DNA of 54,049 nucleotides from Ochrobactrum sp. CM-21-5 (GCF_014253075.1 NZ_JACLZJ010000013.1:1-54049); one strand, 5' to 3'; positions 42,670 to 51,912 are shown, numbered from the stretch's first letter. The notes: a model not told the origin generated them from the letters alone. Translations and numbers: made by a program.

Positions 42670-43452
42670 TCAGACAAGATGATTGATTTCCGGCATTTCG
42701 ATAATACCAAGTGACAACGCTGTCGCGACCGCCGAAGTTCGATTGGAGCAGTTCAGCTTGATCTTGGCATTTTGGAGATAAGTGACGACAGTCCAGCGGG
42801 CGATGCTGAGAATTTCGGCAATTTCGCCATCGGTCTTTCCATTTGCTGCCCAGCGCAGACAATCGATTTCCCGTGGCGTGAGCAGATTTGCAACGGAGCT
42901 GGCGTCCTTGCAGCCGCAAAGCGAGGTATGGATGATACCCGACACACTCAAGAGACGCGGGCGCAGCTTGGCCACGAACTGTGCACGGTCTTCATCCTCG
43001 GAGACATCGAAAATGAACAGCGTGCAACCAGGCACACCCTTGGGATTGCGCGCCGAAACGGCCACGAACATATTGCCCAGCCCGTGTTTTTCCGCATCAT
43101 GCAGCAATTCCGCGACGTCAGGACAGATATCCGCATCTTCTTTCAGATCGCGTACGATTCCGCTGACATCATTGCGGAAATAAGGGGCATCCTCCTGAAA
43201 GATCGGGTCGATAGTGAAATAGTTTTTCGTCGAATATCTCGACGCCCACGCCGTAGGGACTGTCATTACAACCGTGAGATCGGAAGAGTTAACCTTCGAG
43301 CAATCCCCCATTCGTCCGCGATAGGTATGCATGATATGACGGCATCCGATTTCGTCGCGGATGCGGTTCAACAATGCGAGCGTATCGCTCTGAAAGGCCG
43401 TTCCGAAAAAAGTTTTTTTGAAATTAGGAAAATGGATTAGGTCAAGAGTCAT
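42670..43452 (-). CDS. vjbR: Quorum-sensing LuxR-family regulator VjbR
   Basis: A 260-residue LuxR-type regulator. The N-terminal autoinducer-binding domain runs to about 175; the C-terminal GerE helix-turn-helix (about 190-250) contains [20 protein letters not shown] and [17 protein letters not shown]. The protein matches my recollection of Brucella VjbR nearly throughout. In Brucella VjbR controls the VirB type IV system and flagellar genes, partly through FtcR, and is antagonised by C12-homoserine lactone. ATG at 43452 is chosen; the frame is open to 43503. The 266 bp upstream hold its promoter and a weak hairpin (43629-43649). Confidence 0.92.
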   Translation of the reverse strand: MTLDLIHFPNFKKTFFGTAFQSDTLALLNRIRDEIGCRHIMHTYRGRMGDCSKVNSSDLTVVMTVPTAWASRYSTKNYFTIDPIFQEDAPYFRNDVSGIVRDLKEDADICPDVAELLHDAEKHGLGNMFVAVSARNPKGVPGCTLFIFDVSEDEDRAQFVAKLRPRLLSVSGIIHTSLCGCKDASSVANLLTPREIDCLRWAANGKTDGEIAEILSIARWTVVTYLQNAKIKLNCSNRTSAVATALSLGIIEMPEINHLV

Positions 43453-43718
43453 TGAACAATATCCTTGATAATCAAGCTGGATAGGCCTTCTAGTTCTCCG
43501 CATTCAATAGGGTCGCGGAGGCTTCAGCGAATCACCCCTAGAAGCTATTCATTCGTTTTTAAGTGACATAAAAAATGCGCTGCCTGGCAACTCGCAATTA
43601 ATTAACGGCAACGTCTTACACACAAGAACTGCGTCAAAATATGGCGCAGCCCGGAAAAATATAAGCAGAAGTTCTGAAACATTCGACCCTGATCAATTGG
43701 GCGGCTTTACCTGTTCCA

Positions 43719-44387
43719 TTATTGAACAGCACCATCCCTTGTTCCGTAGGCCCTGAAGAAAAAATCCACCGCAGCTTCAACGTTTTTTCGAATCACTTCT
43801 TCAGAGGGAGGTTCAGCCAGCACGCCAAACAGGCGTGGTCGGTAAAGGCCTGACAGAAAAAGATCGGAAAGCTGATAAGCGGTTCTTTCCGCGTCGAAAG
43901 GTTCCAGCGTACCTGCTTCGATCATCCGGTTGAGATAGTCCGCCATGACGACGAGACTGCGTTTCGGACCCCGTTCATAGAACCGTGCCGCCAGTTCGGG
44001 CTTACGCTCGCTGACGCCCAAAACGATCCGTTGCGCGCGGATAGCTGTTGATGAGGTAATAAGAGTAACCAAAGCCACGCCGAAATCGATCAGTTCCTGA
44101 CGATTGGAAAAGCCATTTTCCAACTTGTCGATCAATTCGCTGAACATTGTCCGACGATAATGCTCGCACAGTGCGACGAACAGATCTTCCTTGCTATTGA
44201 AGTAAACGTAGATCGTCCCCTTCGAGACGCCAGCCTCGCGCGTAATATCATTCATGCTCGCCGCATCGAAGCCCATGCGCAGGAACACATTCTGCGCTCC
44301 TTCCAGTATCTGGCTGCGCTTTGCCGGGTCCTGGCCGGCTGCGAGACGCGCACGTCCGCACTCGATTTCCGATCCGCATCCGGGCAT
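43719..44387 (-). CDS. TetR-family repressor of the adjacent efflux pump
   Basis: A 222-residue TetR regulator from the ATG at 44387, which has AGGGAG four bases upstream; in-frame ATGs at 44450 and 44492 would add up to 35 residues ahead of the first helix. The helix-turn-helix is at about 22-70 (ILEGAQNVFLRMGFDAASMN, then EAGVSKGTIYVYFNSKEDLF). The C-terminal part is the variable ligand domain. It is divergent from the HlyD/MFS pump and two near-identical operators lie between, so it most likely represses both units; the inducer is unknown. Confidence 0.85.
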   Translation of the reverse strand: MPGCGSEIECGRARLAAGQDPAKRSQILEGAQNVFLRMGFDAASMNDITREAGVSKGTIYVYFNSKEDLFVALCEHYRRTMFSELIDKLENGFSNRQELIDFGVALVTLITSSTAIRAQRIVLGVSERKPELAARFYERGPKRSLVVMADYLNRMIEAGTLEPFDAERTAYQLSDLFLSGLYRPRLFGVLAEPPSEEVIRKNVEAAVDFFFRAYGTRDGAVQ

Positions 44388-44514
44388 GACACTCCCTTTT
44401 TTGAAAGCCAGGCTGACGTCTCCGTCTTCATGCCTGTTCTTTTCATGCATGTCGCTACCAATTGTTTGTGCGGTCTTGTCTTCCGGTTTCATTGTACGGC
44501 GCTCTTAATTTTTT

Positions 44515-44530
44515 CGAACCAAACGGTTCG
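44515..44530. promoter_or_regulatory. TetR-type operator 1
   Basis: CGAACCAAACGGTTCG: perfect 6-bp arms around AAAC. It nearly repeats at 44572-44587. It lies on the regulator side of the divergent region. Confidence 0.7.
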
Positions 44531-44571
44531 ATAGCTCTTGATATGAGCTTGTCATTGATTTATGTCAACAT

Positions 44572-44587
44572 CGAACCGAACGGTTCA
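44572..44587. promoter_or_regulatory. TetR-type operator 2
   Basis: CGAACCGAACGGTTCA, differing from operator 1 at two positions, 57 bp away. It ends 29 bp before the membrane-fusion gene start, where it would block that promoter. Confidence 0.7.
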
Positions 44588-44616
44588 TTCCAGTGGCTGT
44601 ACAGAAAGTGTCCCTC

Positions 44617-45843
44617 ATGTCCGCCCCGAAATCCGTAGACAAGGCCGATATTCATCAGTTTCCGTCCGCAAAAGTTGTTGCTCCGGCAGACCAGCCAGCA
44701 ACGAGTGAAGGGCCGCTGAGCGAACGAGCCCAACCGCATGCCGTCCCTCAAGAAGCTGCGCCGCAAGAGACGGTCAAGGACGGATCGAAGAAAGGCTTCG
44801 GCAAACGCATCGTTCTTCCAGTGCTGATCGTGGCCGTTGCGGCAGCCGGCTTATGGTATGGTTATAACTGGTGGACGGTTGGCCGTTTCATGGTTTCGAC
44901 GGATGATGCCTATGTGCAGGGCGACATTGCTTCCATTGCACCGAAAGTTACCGGCTATATCGAAAATATTCCGGTTGCCGCGAACCAGCACGTCAAAGCC
45001 GGGGACGTAATCTTCCAGCTCGACGCCGGTGATTACAAGATTGCGCTCGATGAAACCGAAGCCAAGCTTGCGACACAGCAGCAATCGCTTAACCGGATCG
45101 TCGCCCAGACCAACGCCGCCCGAGCTGCCCTGCAACAGGCGGAAGCCGAACAGCAGGCAGCCAATGCCGTTCTGACCAACGCGCAGACGACCATGGCGCG
45201 CGTGCAGAAACTGCACGCAACCCGTTTCGTCGCCCAGGCCGAACTTGACAGCGCCCAATCGTCGCTGGATCAGGCCCGCGCCAAGGTTGCCGGAAGTGCT
45301 GCGCAGATCGCGTCGGCAAAAGCGAATATCGAAGTTCTGGATGCGCAGTATAAAGAAGCGGAAAGCACGATGCGATCCCTGGAGCTTGCTCGTGATAAAG
45401 CGGCCCGTGACTTGTCGTTCACGACGCTTCGTGCGCCCTTCGACGGTTTCATCGGCAATCTCGCCGGCAAGAAGGGCGATCTTGTTTCACCAGGCCAGAA
45501 GATTGCTGCGCTTGTTCCCGTCGAGCAACTCTATATCGATGCCAACTTCAAGGAAACACAGCTCGCTCATATCAAAACCGGCGAGACTGCGCATATCTAC
45601 GTAGATGCGCTCGACGGCACGAGCTTTGAAGGCAAAGTAGCTTCGATAGCACCCGCTTCAGGTGCAGTGTTCTCACTGCTGCCGCCAGAAAACGCGACCG
45701 GCAATTTCACCAAGATCGTCCAGCGTGTTCCGGTGCGCATCACCATCCCGAAAGAGGCTCTGGAATCCGGGAAAATCCGTGCAGGCCTCAGCGTTTTCGT
45801 TGATGTCGATACGCGCACGGCGCCAGAAGCGAAGGCGAACTAA
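44617..45843 (+). CDS. HlyD/EmrA-family membrane fusion protein
   Basis: A 408-residue periplasmic adaptor: disordered N-terminus (1-60), one membrane segment (about 67-85, RIVLPVLIVAVAAAGLWYGY), then the biotinyl-lipoyl region (STDDAYVQGDIASIAPKVTG), a long coiled-coil hairpin (about 145-260) and beta-barrel part (TLRAPFDGFIGNLAGKKGDL). It links the inner-membrane MFS pump to an outer-membrane channel not encoded here. ATG at 44617 is used; a GTG at 44593 is in frame but abuts the operator. Confidence 0.88.
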   Translation: MSAPKSVDKADIHQFPSAKVVAPADQPATSEGPLSERAQPHAVPQEAAPQETVKDGSKKGFGKRIVLPVLIVAVAAAGLWYGYNWWTVGRFMVSTDDAYVQGDIASIAPKVTGYIENIPVAANQHVKAGDVIFQLDAGDYKIALDETEAKLATQQQSLNRIVAQTNAARAALQQAEAEQQAANAVLTNAQTTMARVQKLHATRFVAQAELDSAQSSLDQARAKVAGSAAQIASAKANIEVLDAQYKEAESTMRSLELARDKAARDLSFTTLRAPFDGFIGNLAGKKGDLVSPGQKIAALVPVEQLYIDANFKETQLAHIKTGETAHIYVDALDGTSFEGKVASIAPASGAVFSLLPPENATGNFTKIVQRVPVRITIPKEALESGKIRAGLSVFVDVDTRTAPEAKAN

Positions 45844-45940
45844 AACATACTGGCGAAAAGCTCAGCATAAATGAACAAACGGCGGCCTGAACTCCAAATG
45901 GGCCATGCTGCTGTGTTCTTCCTTTCTGGAGTGCGCCGTC

Positions 45941-47515
45941 ATGGCCGCAGACACCACAATGGGGCAGATGGCCCCCGCAGATGACCGCATTGACCCCAAG
46001 AAAGCCATCGGCTTTCTTGCCATGGTCTTCGGCATGTTCATGGCCATCCTCGACATTCAGATCGTGTCTGCTTCACTGGCTGAAATCCAGGCCGGCCTGA
46101 GCGCCAGCGCTGATGAAATTTCCTGGGTCCAGACTTCCTATCTGATTGCGGAAGTCATCATGATTCCGCTCTCCGGTTTTCTCGGGCGCCTGCTCTCCAC
46201 GCGCGTTCTGTTCACCTTCTCGGCAGCAGGCTTTACACTTGCAAGCATTCTCTGCGCCACAGCGACGAACATCGAGCAGATGATCGTCTACCGCGCGATC
46301 CAGGGCTTCATCGGCGGCGGCATGATTCCAAGCGTATTTGCGGCTGCATTCACGATCTTTCCCCCCTCCAAGCGTTCCATCGTTTCGCCGATGATCGGCC
46401 TTGTGGCAACGCTTGCTCCGACTATCGGACCAACCATCGGCGGTTATCTGAGTCACGCTTTTTCGTGGCACTGGCTGTTCCTCGTCAATGTCGGCCCCGG
46501 CATTCTGGTGTCGATAGCCGCCTGGAATCTGATCGATTTCGATGAGGGTGACAGCTCGCTTCTGAGCAAATTCGACTGGTGGGGTCTGATCGGCATGGCC
46601 GCTTTTCTGGGCTCTCTCGAATACGTGCTGGAGGAAGGGCCGCGCAATGACTGGCTTCAGGATCAGGCCATCTTCATTCTGTCCATCGTCTTGACGATCG
46701 GATGCGTCATCTTCTTCTATCGTGCCTTTACCGCCGAGCAGCCGATCGTGGATTTACGTGCCTTCAAGAACGTGAATTTCGCCTTCGGTTCCCTTTTCTC
46801 CTTCGTCATGGGGGTCGGGCTCTACGGTCTCACCTATCTTTATCCGCTCTATCTGAGCAGTGTTCGCGGTTATGATGCGCTGATGATCGGCGAAGCGCTG
46901 TTCGTCAGCGGCTTGGCCATGTTCTTCACCGCCCCGCTTGCAGGCTTTCTGTCCAATCGCATGGACCCTCGCCTGATGATGATGATCGGCTTCGTCGGTT
47001 TCGCCGCAGGCACATGGCTGGTCACAGGACTGACGGCGGACTGGGATTTTAACGAGCTCCTGCTGCCGCAGATTCTGCGCGGCTGCTCCCTCATGCTCTG
47101 CATGGTACCGATCAACAATCTGGCGCTCGGCACTCTACCGCCGGCGCTGATGAAAAATGCTTCCGGCCTTTTCAACCTGACCCGGAACCTTGGCGGCGCG
47201 GTCGGCCTTGCAGTTATCAACACCATTCTGACGCGGCGCGGCGACATGCATTACGAGCGCCTTGCCGAGCACGTGCGCTGGGGCAATGCGGAAGCCGAAC
47301 AAATGGTTGCAAACCTCACGGCGAAGTATAATGCGGCCGGTCTCGATGGGGCGACAATTGCTATTTCCAAGATTTCGGGAATGGTGCGACAGCAGGCAAC
47401 CCTCCTGTCCTTCATCGACGTTTTCTTCATCCTGACGATGATGTTCTGCTCGCTCGCCGTTTGCGCGGTCCTGCTACGCAAGCCAAAACAGAGCGCGGGC
47501 GGCGGCGGACACTGA
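45941..47515 (+). CDS. DHA2-family MFS multidrug transporter (EmrB-like)
   Basis: A 524-residue drug:proton antiporter with 14 predicted membrane segments. DHA2 features seen: ILDIQIVSASLAEIQAGL at the N-terminus, the motif A-like GRLLSTR, and motif C region (TLAPTIGPTIGGYLSH). It forms a tripartite efflux system with the adjacent HlyD protein. The ATG at 45941 has CTGGAG upstream; an earlier in-frame start at 45905 is less likely. 97 bp separate the two genes. Confidence 0.9.
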   Translation: MAADTTMGQMAPADDRIDPKKAIGFLAMVFGMFMAILDIQIVSASLAEIQAGLSASADEISWVQTSYLIAEVIMIPLSGFLGRLLSTRVLFTFSAAGFTLASILCATATNIEQMIVYRAIQGFIGGGMIPSVFAAAFTIFPPSKRSIVSPMIGLVATLAPTIGPTIGGYLSHAFSWHWLFLVNVGPGILVSIAAWNLIDFDEGDSSLLSKFDWWGLIGMAAFLGSLEYVLEEGPRNDWLQDQAIFILSIVLTIGCVIFFYRAFTAEQPIVDLRAFKNVNFAFGSLFSFVMGVGLYGLTYLYPLYLSSVRGYDALMIGEALFVSGLAMFFTAPLAGFLSNRMDPRLMMMIGFVGFAAGTWLVTGLTADWDFNELLLPQILRGCSLMLCMVPINNLALGTLPPALMKNASGLFNLTRNLGGAVGLAVINTILTRRGDMHYERLAEHVRWGNAEAEQMVANLTAKYNAAGLDGATIAISKISGMVRQQATLLSFIDVFFILTMMFCSLAVCAVLLRKPKQSAGGGGH

Positions 47516-47604
47516 AACATCGGCTGCATAGTTCGGTGCAGGTTCTAGCCGATGAATGCCGCTCGCAAACAACTCCTTGTCGCGCAAGAGAACGCCTCCT
47601 TATT

Positions 47605-47637
47605 AATTGTGACAGAGCAAAAATGCCTGTCACAATT
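47605..47637. promoter_or_regulatory. Perfect 11-bp inverted repeat after the MFS gene
   Basis: AATTGTGACAG - 11 nt - CTGTCACAATT, 90 bp after the pump stop. No T-run follows on either strand, so it is either a weak terminator or an operator for the downstream ABC system. The surrounding region 47516-47832 (317 bp) has no gene; it also holds a Pho-box-like element and several GTGACA/TGTCA half-sites. Confidence 0.4.
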
Positions 47638-47734
47638 CTCGTCATAAAAATTCGGCCTCCCCGCATGGATCAATTGCTAAGCTACTGAAAACGTGTTTCA
47701 CTTTCGTACGATGACACTTCGTGACAAGTCCGAA

Positions 47735-47752
47735 CTGTCATCCAACCGTCAT
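47735..47752 (+). promoter_or_regulatory. Pho-box-like element upstream of the ABC importer
   Basis: CTGTCATCCAACCGTCAT: two 7-mers, CTGTCAT and CCGTCAT, spaced 11 bp, as in the PhoB consensus (CTGTCAT-N4-CTGTCAT). It is 80 bp before the substrate-binding protein, with a weak -10 (GATATC, 47761-47766) 8 bp on. PhoB control is inferred. Confidence 0.45.
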
Positions 47753-47832
47753 TCAGGGCGGATATCGGGGATGTGCGAGTCGCCGGAATCGATCGGGGAC
47801 GCTCGCCGGACCTTAAAACAGGGGAGTCAAAA

Positions 47833-48936
47833 ATGCTTAGCTACACCACGCGTCTGCTGTCGCTTTCGACCGCAATCGCCGTCGCCGGGGTTTCCATTGC
47901 CGCCGCCGAGCCTTCAGCGGAACTCATCGCTGCGGCCAAGGCGGAAGGCGAACTGACCACCATCGCTCTGCCGCACGACTGGTGCGGCTATGGCGATGTC
48001 ATCAAGAGTTTCAAAGACAAATACGGCATCAAGGTCAACGAATTGAACCCGGATGCCGGTTCGGGTGATGAAATCGAGGCCATCAAGGCCAACAAGGATA
48101 ATAAAGGCCCTCAGGCGCCTGACGTCATCGACGTGGGCTTCGCTTTCGGTACCTCCGCCAAGAAGGATGGCTTGATCCAGCCTTACAAAGTCGCGACCTG
48201 GGACGAAATCCCGGACAGTGCTAAGGACCCGGAAGGTTACTGGTACGGCGACTATTATGGCGTCCTCGCCTTTGAGGTGAACAAGGATATCGTCACCGAT
48301 GTTCCGCAGGATTGGGAAGACCTTCTCAAGAGCGACTACGCCAACGCCGTCGCCCTTGCAGGCGATCCCCGCGTTTCGGCACAGGCTATCCTCGGCGTTC
48401 ACGCTGCCGGTATTGCCCGTGGTGCAGAGCCGGGCGAAGCTGCCGCCAAGAAAGGCCTAGAGTTCTACAAGGAACTGAATGCCAGCGGCAACTTTGTTCC
48501 GGTCATCGGCAAGGCTGCCTCGCTTGCACAGGGGTCCACCCCGATCGTCATCCGCTGGGACTACAACTCGCTGGCTGATCGCGACACGCTGAACGGCAAC
48601 CCGGAAGTCGAAACTGTCATTCCGAAGTCGGGCGTTATCGCTGGCGTCTATGTTCAGGCCATCAGCGCCTATGCACCGCATCCGAACGCTGCGAAGCTTT
48701 GGATGGAGCATATCTACTCGGATGAGGGTCAGCTCGGCTATCTGAAGGGCTATTGCCATCCGATTCGCTTCAATGCAATGGCGAAGGCCGGCAAGATCCC
48801 GCAGGACCTGCTCGACAAGCTGCCGCCAGCAGACGCCTACGAAAAGGCGATCTTTCCAACCCTTGAACAGATCGAAGCCGCTCAGACAGCGATCACCAAG
48901 GAATGGGACAGTGTTGTCGGCGCAAATGTCCAGTAA
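47833..48936 (+). CDS. ABC transporter periplasmic substrate-binding protein (family 1)
   Basis: A 367-residue exported protein: signal peptide (about 1-25, AAA cleavage), then a type-II periplasmic fold (AAKAEGELTTIALPHDWCGY, DVIDVGFAFGTSAKKDGLIQ, GYWYGDYYGVLAFEVNKDIV). It belongs to the iron/spermidine/phosphonate binding-protein group; the ligand cannot be fixed. The iron-type Tyr pair is not evident. ATG at 47833 follows GGGGAG. The Pho-box-like site hints at a phosphorus compound such as a phosphonate. A 220-bp gap with a stem-loop precedes the permease genes. Confidence 0.85.
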   Translation: MLSYTTRLLSLSTAIAVAGVSIAAAEPSAELIAAAKAEGELTTIALPHDWCGYGDVIKSFKDKYGIKVNELNPDAGSGDEIEAIKANKDNKGPQAPDVIDVGFAFGTSAKKDGLIQPYKVATWDEIPDSAKDPEGYWYGDYYGVLAFEVNKDIVTDVPQDWEDLLKSDYANAVALAGDPRVSAQAILGVHAAGIARGAEPGEAAAKKGLEFYKELNASGNFVPVIGKAASLAQGSTPIVIRWDYNSLADRDTLNGNPEVETVIPKSGVIAGVYVQAISAYAPHPNAAKLWMEHIYSDEGQLGYLKGYCHPIRFNAMAKAGKIPQDLLDKLPPADAYEKAIFPTLEQIEAAQTAITKEWDSVVGANVQ

Positions 48937-49052
48937 GTAAATTCCGCCTCATGCTGTTCACGGTATCGTACTGGCCGGAAAAGTCAGTGCGGTGCCGCGA
49001 CAGCTCTCTTTCCCGGAGATTCGCACAGGCGGTTCGAGGGAGAGCCCCTATT

Positions 49053-49078
49053 CAGAAGTTCCTTTGGAAACGGTTCTG
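49053..49078 (+). repeat. Intercistronic stem-loop between binding protein and permease
   Basis: CAGAA/TTCTG with inner TTCC/GGAA around TTT forms a two-part hairpin in the 220-bp gap. Such structures often protect the binding-protein mRNA so that it exceeds the permease. No T-run follows. Confidence 0.35.
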
Positions 49079-49156
49079 ATGATTCCGTTTAAACAAGAAC
49101 CGCTGCAGACGTTTCCGGTTCCCGACGGGCGAAGCGCATAGCCAAAGAAAGAATGT

Positions 49157-50050
49157 ATGAGTTCAATAGCCGATACAATTGCCCCTGAAAGCGGAGTGCG
49201 CAAACGTCGATTGCCATTATCATGGCTTGGCGTAGCCCCCTTTTTTCTGTTTGCCATTCTCTTCCTGCTCTGGCCGACGATGTACCTCATCATTGGTGCC
49301 TTTCAGGATCCGGCAGGCAATTTCACGCTCCAGAACATTTATGATCTGTTCCAGCCGCAAATCCTCAGTGCTTATTGGATATCTATCAAGGTGAGCCTCG
49401 CATCAGCCATCGGCGGCGCGGTGATCGGCTTTTTTCTGGCATGGGCCGTTGTCCTCGGCAATCTGCCAGGCTGGCTGCGCCCGACAGTGCTGACTTTCTC
49501 CGGCGTGGCATCGAATTTCGCAGGTGTACCACTGGCTTTCGCCTTTCTCGCGACACTTGGACGAACCGGTTTTGTAACCATCCTCCTGCGCGAATGGTTC
49601 GGCTTCAATCTTTATTCGACCGGCTTTAATCTCTTAAGCTTCTTCGGCCTCACCATAACCTACCTTTTCTTTCAGATCCCCTTGATGGTGCTGATTCTCA
49701 CGCCAGCTCTTGACGGTCTCAAAAAGGAATGGCGTGAGGCTTCCTCCATTCTCGGCGCCACCAACCTCCAGTACTGGCGCATGGTTGCCTTTCCGATCCT
49801 GTGGCCCAGCCTTCTGGGTACGACACTGCTTCTGTTCGCAAACGCCTTCGGCGCGATCGCCACGGCTTATGCGCTGACCGGCTCATCGCTCAATATCGTT
49901 CCGATCCTGCTTTATGCGCAGATTCGCGGCGACGTTTTGCACAATCAGAACCTTGGCTACGCGCTGGCTCTTGGAATGATTGTGATCACCGGGCTGTCCA
50001 ACCTTCTCTATATCTGGCTGCGCATACGCGCTGAAAGGTGGCAGCGATGA
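49157..50050 (+). CDS. ABC transporter permease 1 (PotB-like)
   Basis: A 297-residue membrane protein with six predicted segments. The cytoplasmic EAA loop reads EWREASSILGATNLQYWRMV near residue 192-212. It belongs to the spermidine/putrescine/iron permease family (BPD_transp_1). The start ATG at 49157 follows AAAGAAAG. It overlaps the second permease by 4 bp. Confidence 0.9.
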   Translation: MSSIADTIAPESGVRKRRLPLSWLGVAPFFLFAILFLLWPTMYLIIGAFQDPAGNFTLQNIYDLFQPQILSAYWISIKVSLASAIGGAVIGFFLAWAVVLGNLPGWLRPTVLTFSGVASNFAGVPLAFAFLATLGRTGFVTILLREWFGFNLYSTGFNLLSFFGLTITYLFFQIPLMVLILTPALDGLKKEWREASSILGATNLQYWRMVAFPILWPSLLGTTLLLFANAFGAIATAYALTGSSLNIVPILLYAQIRGDVLHNQNLGYALALGMIVITGLSNLLYIWLRIRAERWQR

Positions 50051-50844
50051 AGGGCTTCAATACACAGAAAATAGGGGCGTGGATCGCGTTTGCCATCGGT
50101 GCGATCTACTTTCTCGTACCACTGATTGGCACGTTTGAATTCTCATTGCGTATGCGGCGCGGCGAATATTCCTTCGATGCCTATCGGGTCGTGTTCAGCG
50201 ACCCGAATTTTCAGGCAACCTTCGCCTATTCCATCGTGCTTGGCATTTTGACAATTGTGTTCGGTGTGCTGCTCGTTGTCCCGACCGCTTATTGGGTGAG
50301 ACTGCGCCTGCCACAATTACGGCCGGTAATGGAGTTCATCACCTTGATGCCGCTGGTGATCCCGGCCATCGTCATCGTATTTGGCTATCTGCGCATCTAT
50401 AATTCTTCATCATGGTTGCCATTTACGTCTTCCACCCGGGCGACTGACGTGCTGCTCATGTTCGGCTATATGACTCTGTCGCTGCCCTATATGTATCGCG
50501 CCATCGATACGGCCATGCGCACCATCGATGTCCGCACGCTGACGGAAGCGGCACAAAGCCTCGGCGCAAGCTGGGGCACGATCATGTTCAAGGTGATCTT
50601 TCCCAATGTGATTTCAGGCGTGATGAGCGGCGCGTTCATTACCTTCGCCATCGTGATCGGCGAATTCACCGTCGCCTCGCTTTTGAACCGTCCCGCCTTC
50701 GGCCCTTATCTCCAGTTGGTCGGTGCAAACCGGGCTTACGAGCCCTCGGCACTGGCGATCATCTCGTTCGGCATTACGTGGCTCAGCATCATCATGCTGC
50801 AGCTCGTTTCACGCCTCAATAAATTCAAGACAACCGCCGGGTAA
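50047..50844 (+). CDS. ABC transporter permease 2 (PotC-like)
   Basis: A 265-residue membrane protein with six predicted segments and an EAA motif TEAAQSLGASWGTIMFKVIF. ATG at 50047 overlaps the stop of permease 1 (ATGA) and follows AAAGGTGG; a GTG at 50038 is less likely. It forms a heterodimeric channel with permease 1. Confidence 0.9.
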   Translation: MKGFNTQKIGAWIAFAIGAIYFLVPLIGTFEFSLRMRRGEYSFDAYRVVFSDPNFQATFAYSIVLGILTIVFGVLLVVPTAYWVRLRLPQLRPVMEFITLMPLVIPAIVIVFGYLRIYNSSSWLPFTSSTRATDVLLMFGYMTLSLPYMYRAIDTAMRTIDVRTLTEAAQSLGASWGTIMFKVIFPNVISGVMSGAFITFAIVIGEFTVASLLNRPAFGPYLQLVGANRAYEPSALAIISFGITWLSIIMLQLVSRLNKFKTTAG

Positions 50845-50849
50845 AATTC

Positions 50850-51911
50850 ATGGCCTTTCTCAATATCAAGAACCTGAAAAAGAGCTTCGGCGCCAATACC
50901 GTCGTCCACGACTTCAATCTGGCCGTGGAAAAAGGCGAGTTCGTTTCTTTCCTCGGGCCATCAGGGTGTGGAAAAACCACCGTTCTGCGCATGATCGCTG
51001 GCTTCGAAATACCTGATAAAGGAGCCATCGAAATAAACGGTAAGGATGTGGTGGACCTGAAACCGAACCAGCGCAATATCGGCATGGTATTTCAGGCCTA
51101 CGCCCTGTTCCCGAATATGACGGTCGCGCAGAATGTTTCCTTCGGCTTGCGCGTTTCGGCGCGACCAAAGGCAGAAATCGAAGCCACCGTGAAGGAGATG
51201 CTCAGCCTTATCCGGCTTGAACATCTGGCGGACCGTTATCCTTACCAGATGTCCGGTGGTCAGCAGCAGCGCGTGGCCCTCGCCCGGGCGCTCGCCACCA
51301 AGCCGCAGGTTCTTCTGCTCGACGAGCCGCTCTCGGCGCTTGACGCAAAGATCCGCATTTCACTGCGTGAGGAAATCCGCGCCATCCAGCAGAAGCTTGG
51401 TATCACCACGGTCTTCGTGACACATGATCAGGAAGAAGCGCTGTCCATCTCCGATCGCATTGTAGTCATGCATGAAGGCCGCGCCGATCAGATCGGCTCA
51501 CCATTCGACATCTATAACCGCCCGGCATCGCGTTTCGTTGCCTCCTTCGTCGGCACGCTCAACATGCTGGAAGCGTCCGTCAGTGAACCGGAACGCAACA
51601 GCATCGATCTCGATGGACGGACGATCACCGTGCATGAAGCACTCGGCCACCACCCGAAGGGAAAGCCGCTGACATTGGCACTGCGCCCGGAAGCGATCAG
51701 TCTTGAAGCTCGCAAAAGCCATGATACGGCGCTCGAAGCGACGATTGAGGACGTGCATTTCCTCGGCTCGGTCATCCGCACCCGCGTAGCGCTTGGTAAC
51801 AATCGCCTTTCCTTCGATGCGTTTAACGACCCTACCCAGCCACCGCCCCAGCGCGGCGACAAGGTGACCGTGCACTTCGCTTCGCATGATTTGCTCGTTC
51901 TGGCGGACTGA
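50850..51911 (+). CDS. ABC transporter ATP-binding protein (PotA-like)
   Basis: A 353-residue ATPase: Walker A GPSGCGKTT, Q-loop MVFQAYALFP, signature MSGGQQQRVALARAL, Walker B LLLDEPLSALD and H-loop FVTHDQEEAL; a C-terminal TOBE domain (about 280-350) follows, as in polyamine, iron and phosphonate importers. It lies 5 bp after permease 2 and is followed by a strong terminator. Confidence 0.92.
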   Translation: MAFLNIKNLKKSFGANTVVHDFNLAVEKGEFVSFLGPSGCGKTTVLRMIAGFEIPDKGAIEINGKDVVDLKPNQRNIGMVFQAYALFPNMTVAQNVSFGLRVSARPKAEIEATVKEMLSLIRLEHLADRYPYQMSGGQQQRVALARALATKPQVLLLDEPLSALDAKIRISLREEIRAIQQKLGITTVFVTHDQEEALSISDRIVVMHEGRADQIGSPFDIYNRPASRFVASFVGTLNMLEASVSEPERNSIDLDGRTITVHEALGHHPKGKPLTLALRPEAISLEARKSHDTALEATIEDVHFLGSVIRTRVALGNNRLSFDAFNDPTQPPPQRGDKVTVHFASHDLLVLAD

Positions 51912-51912
51912 A

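Noticed and set aside
43629..43649. CTGCG-N11-CGCAG hairpin in the vjbR upstream region
   Set aside because: Five-bp arms with an 11-nt loop are expected by chance; no T-run and no match to the other palindromes.
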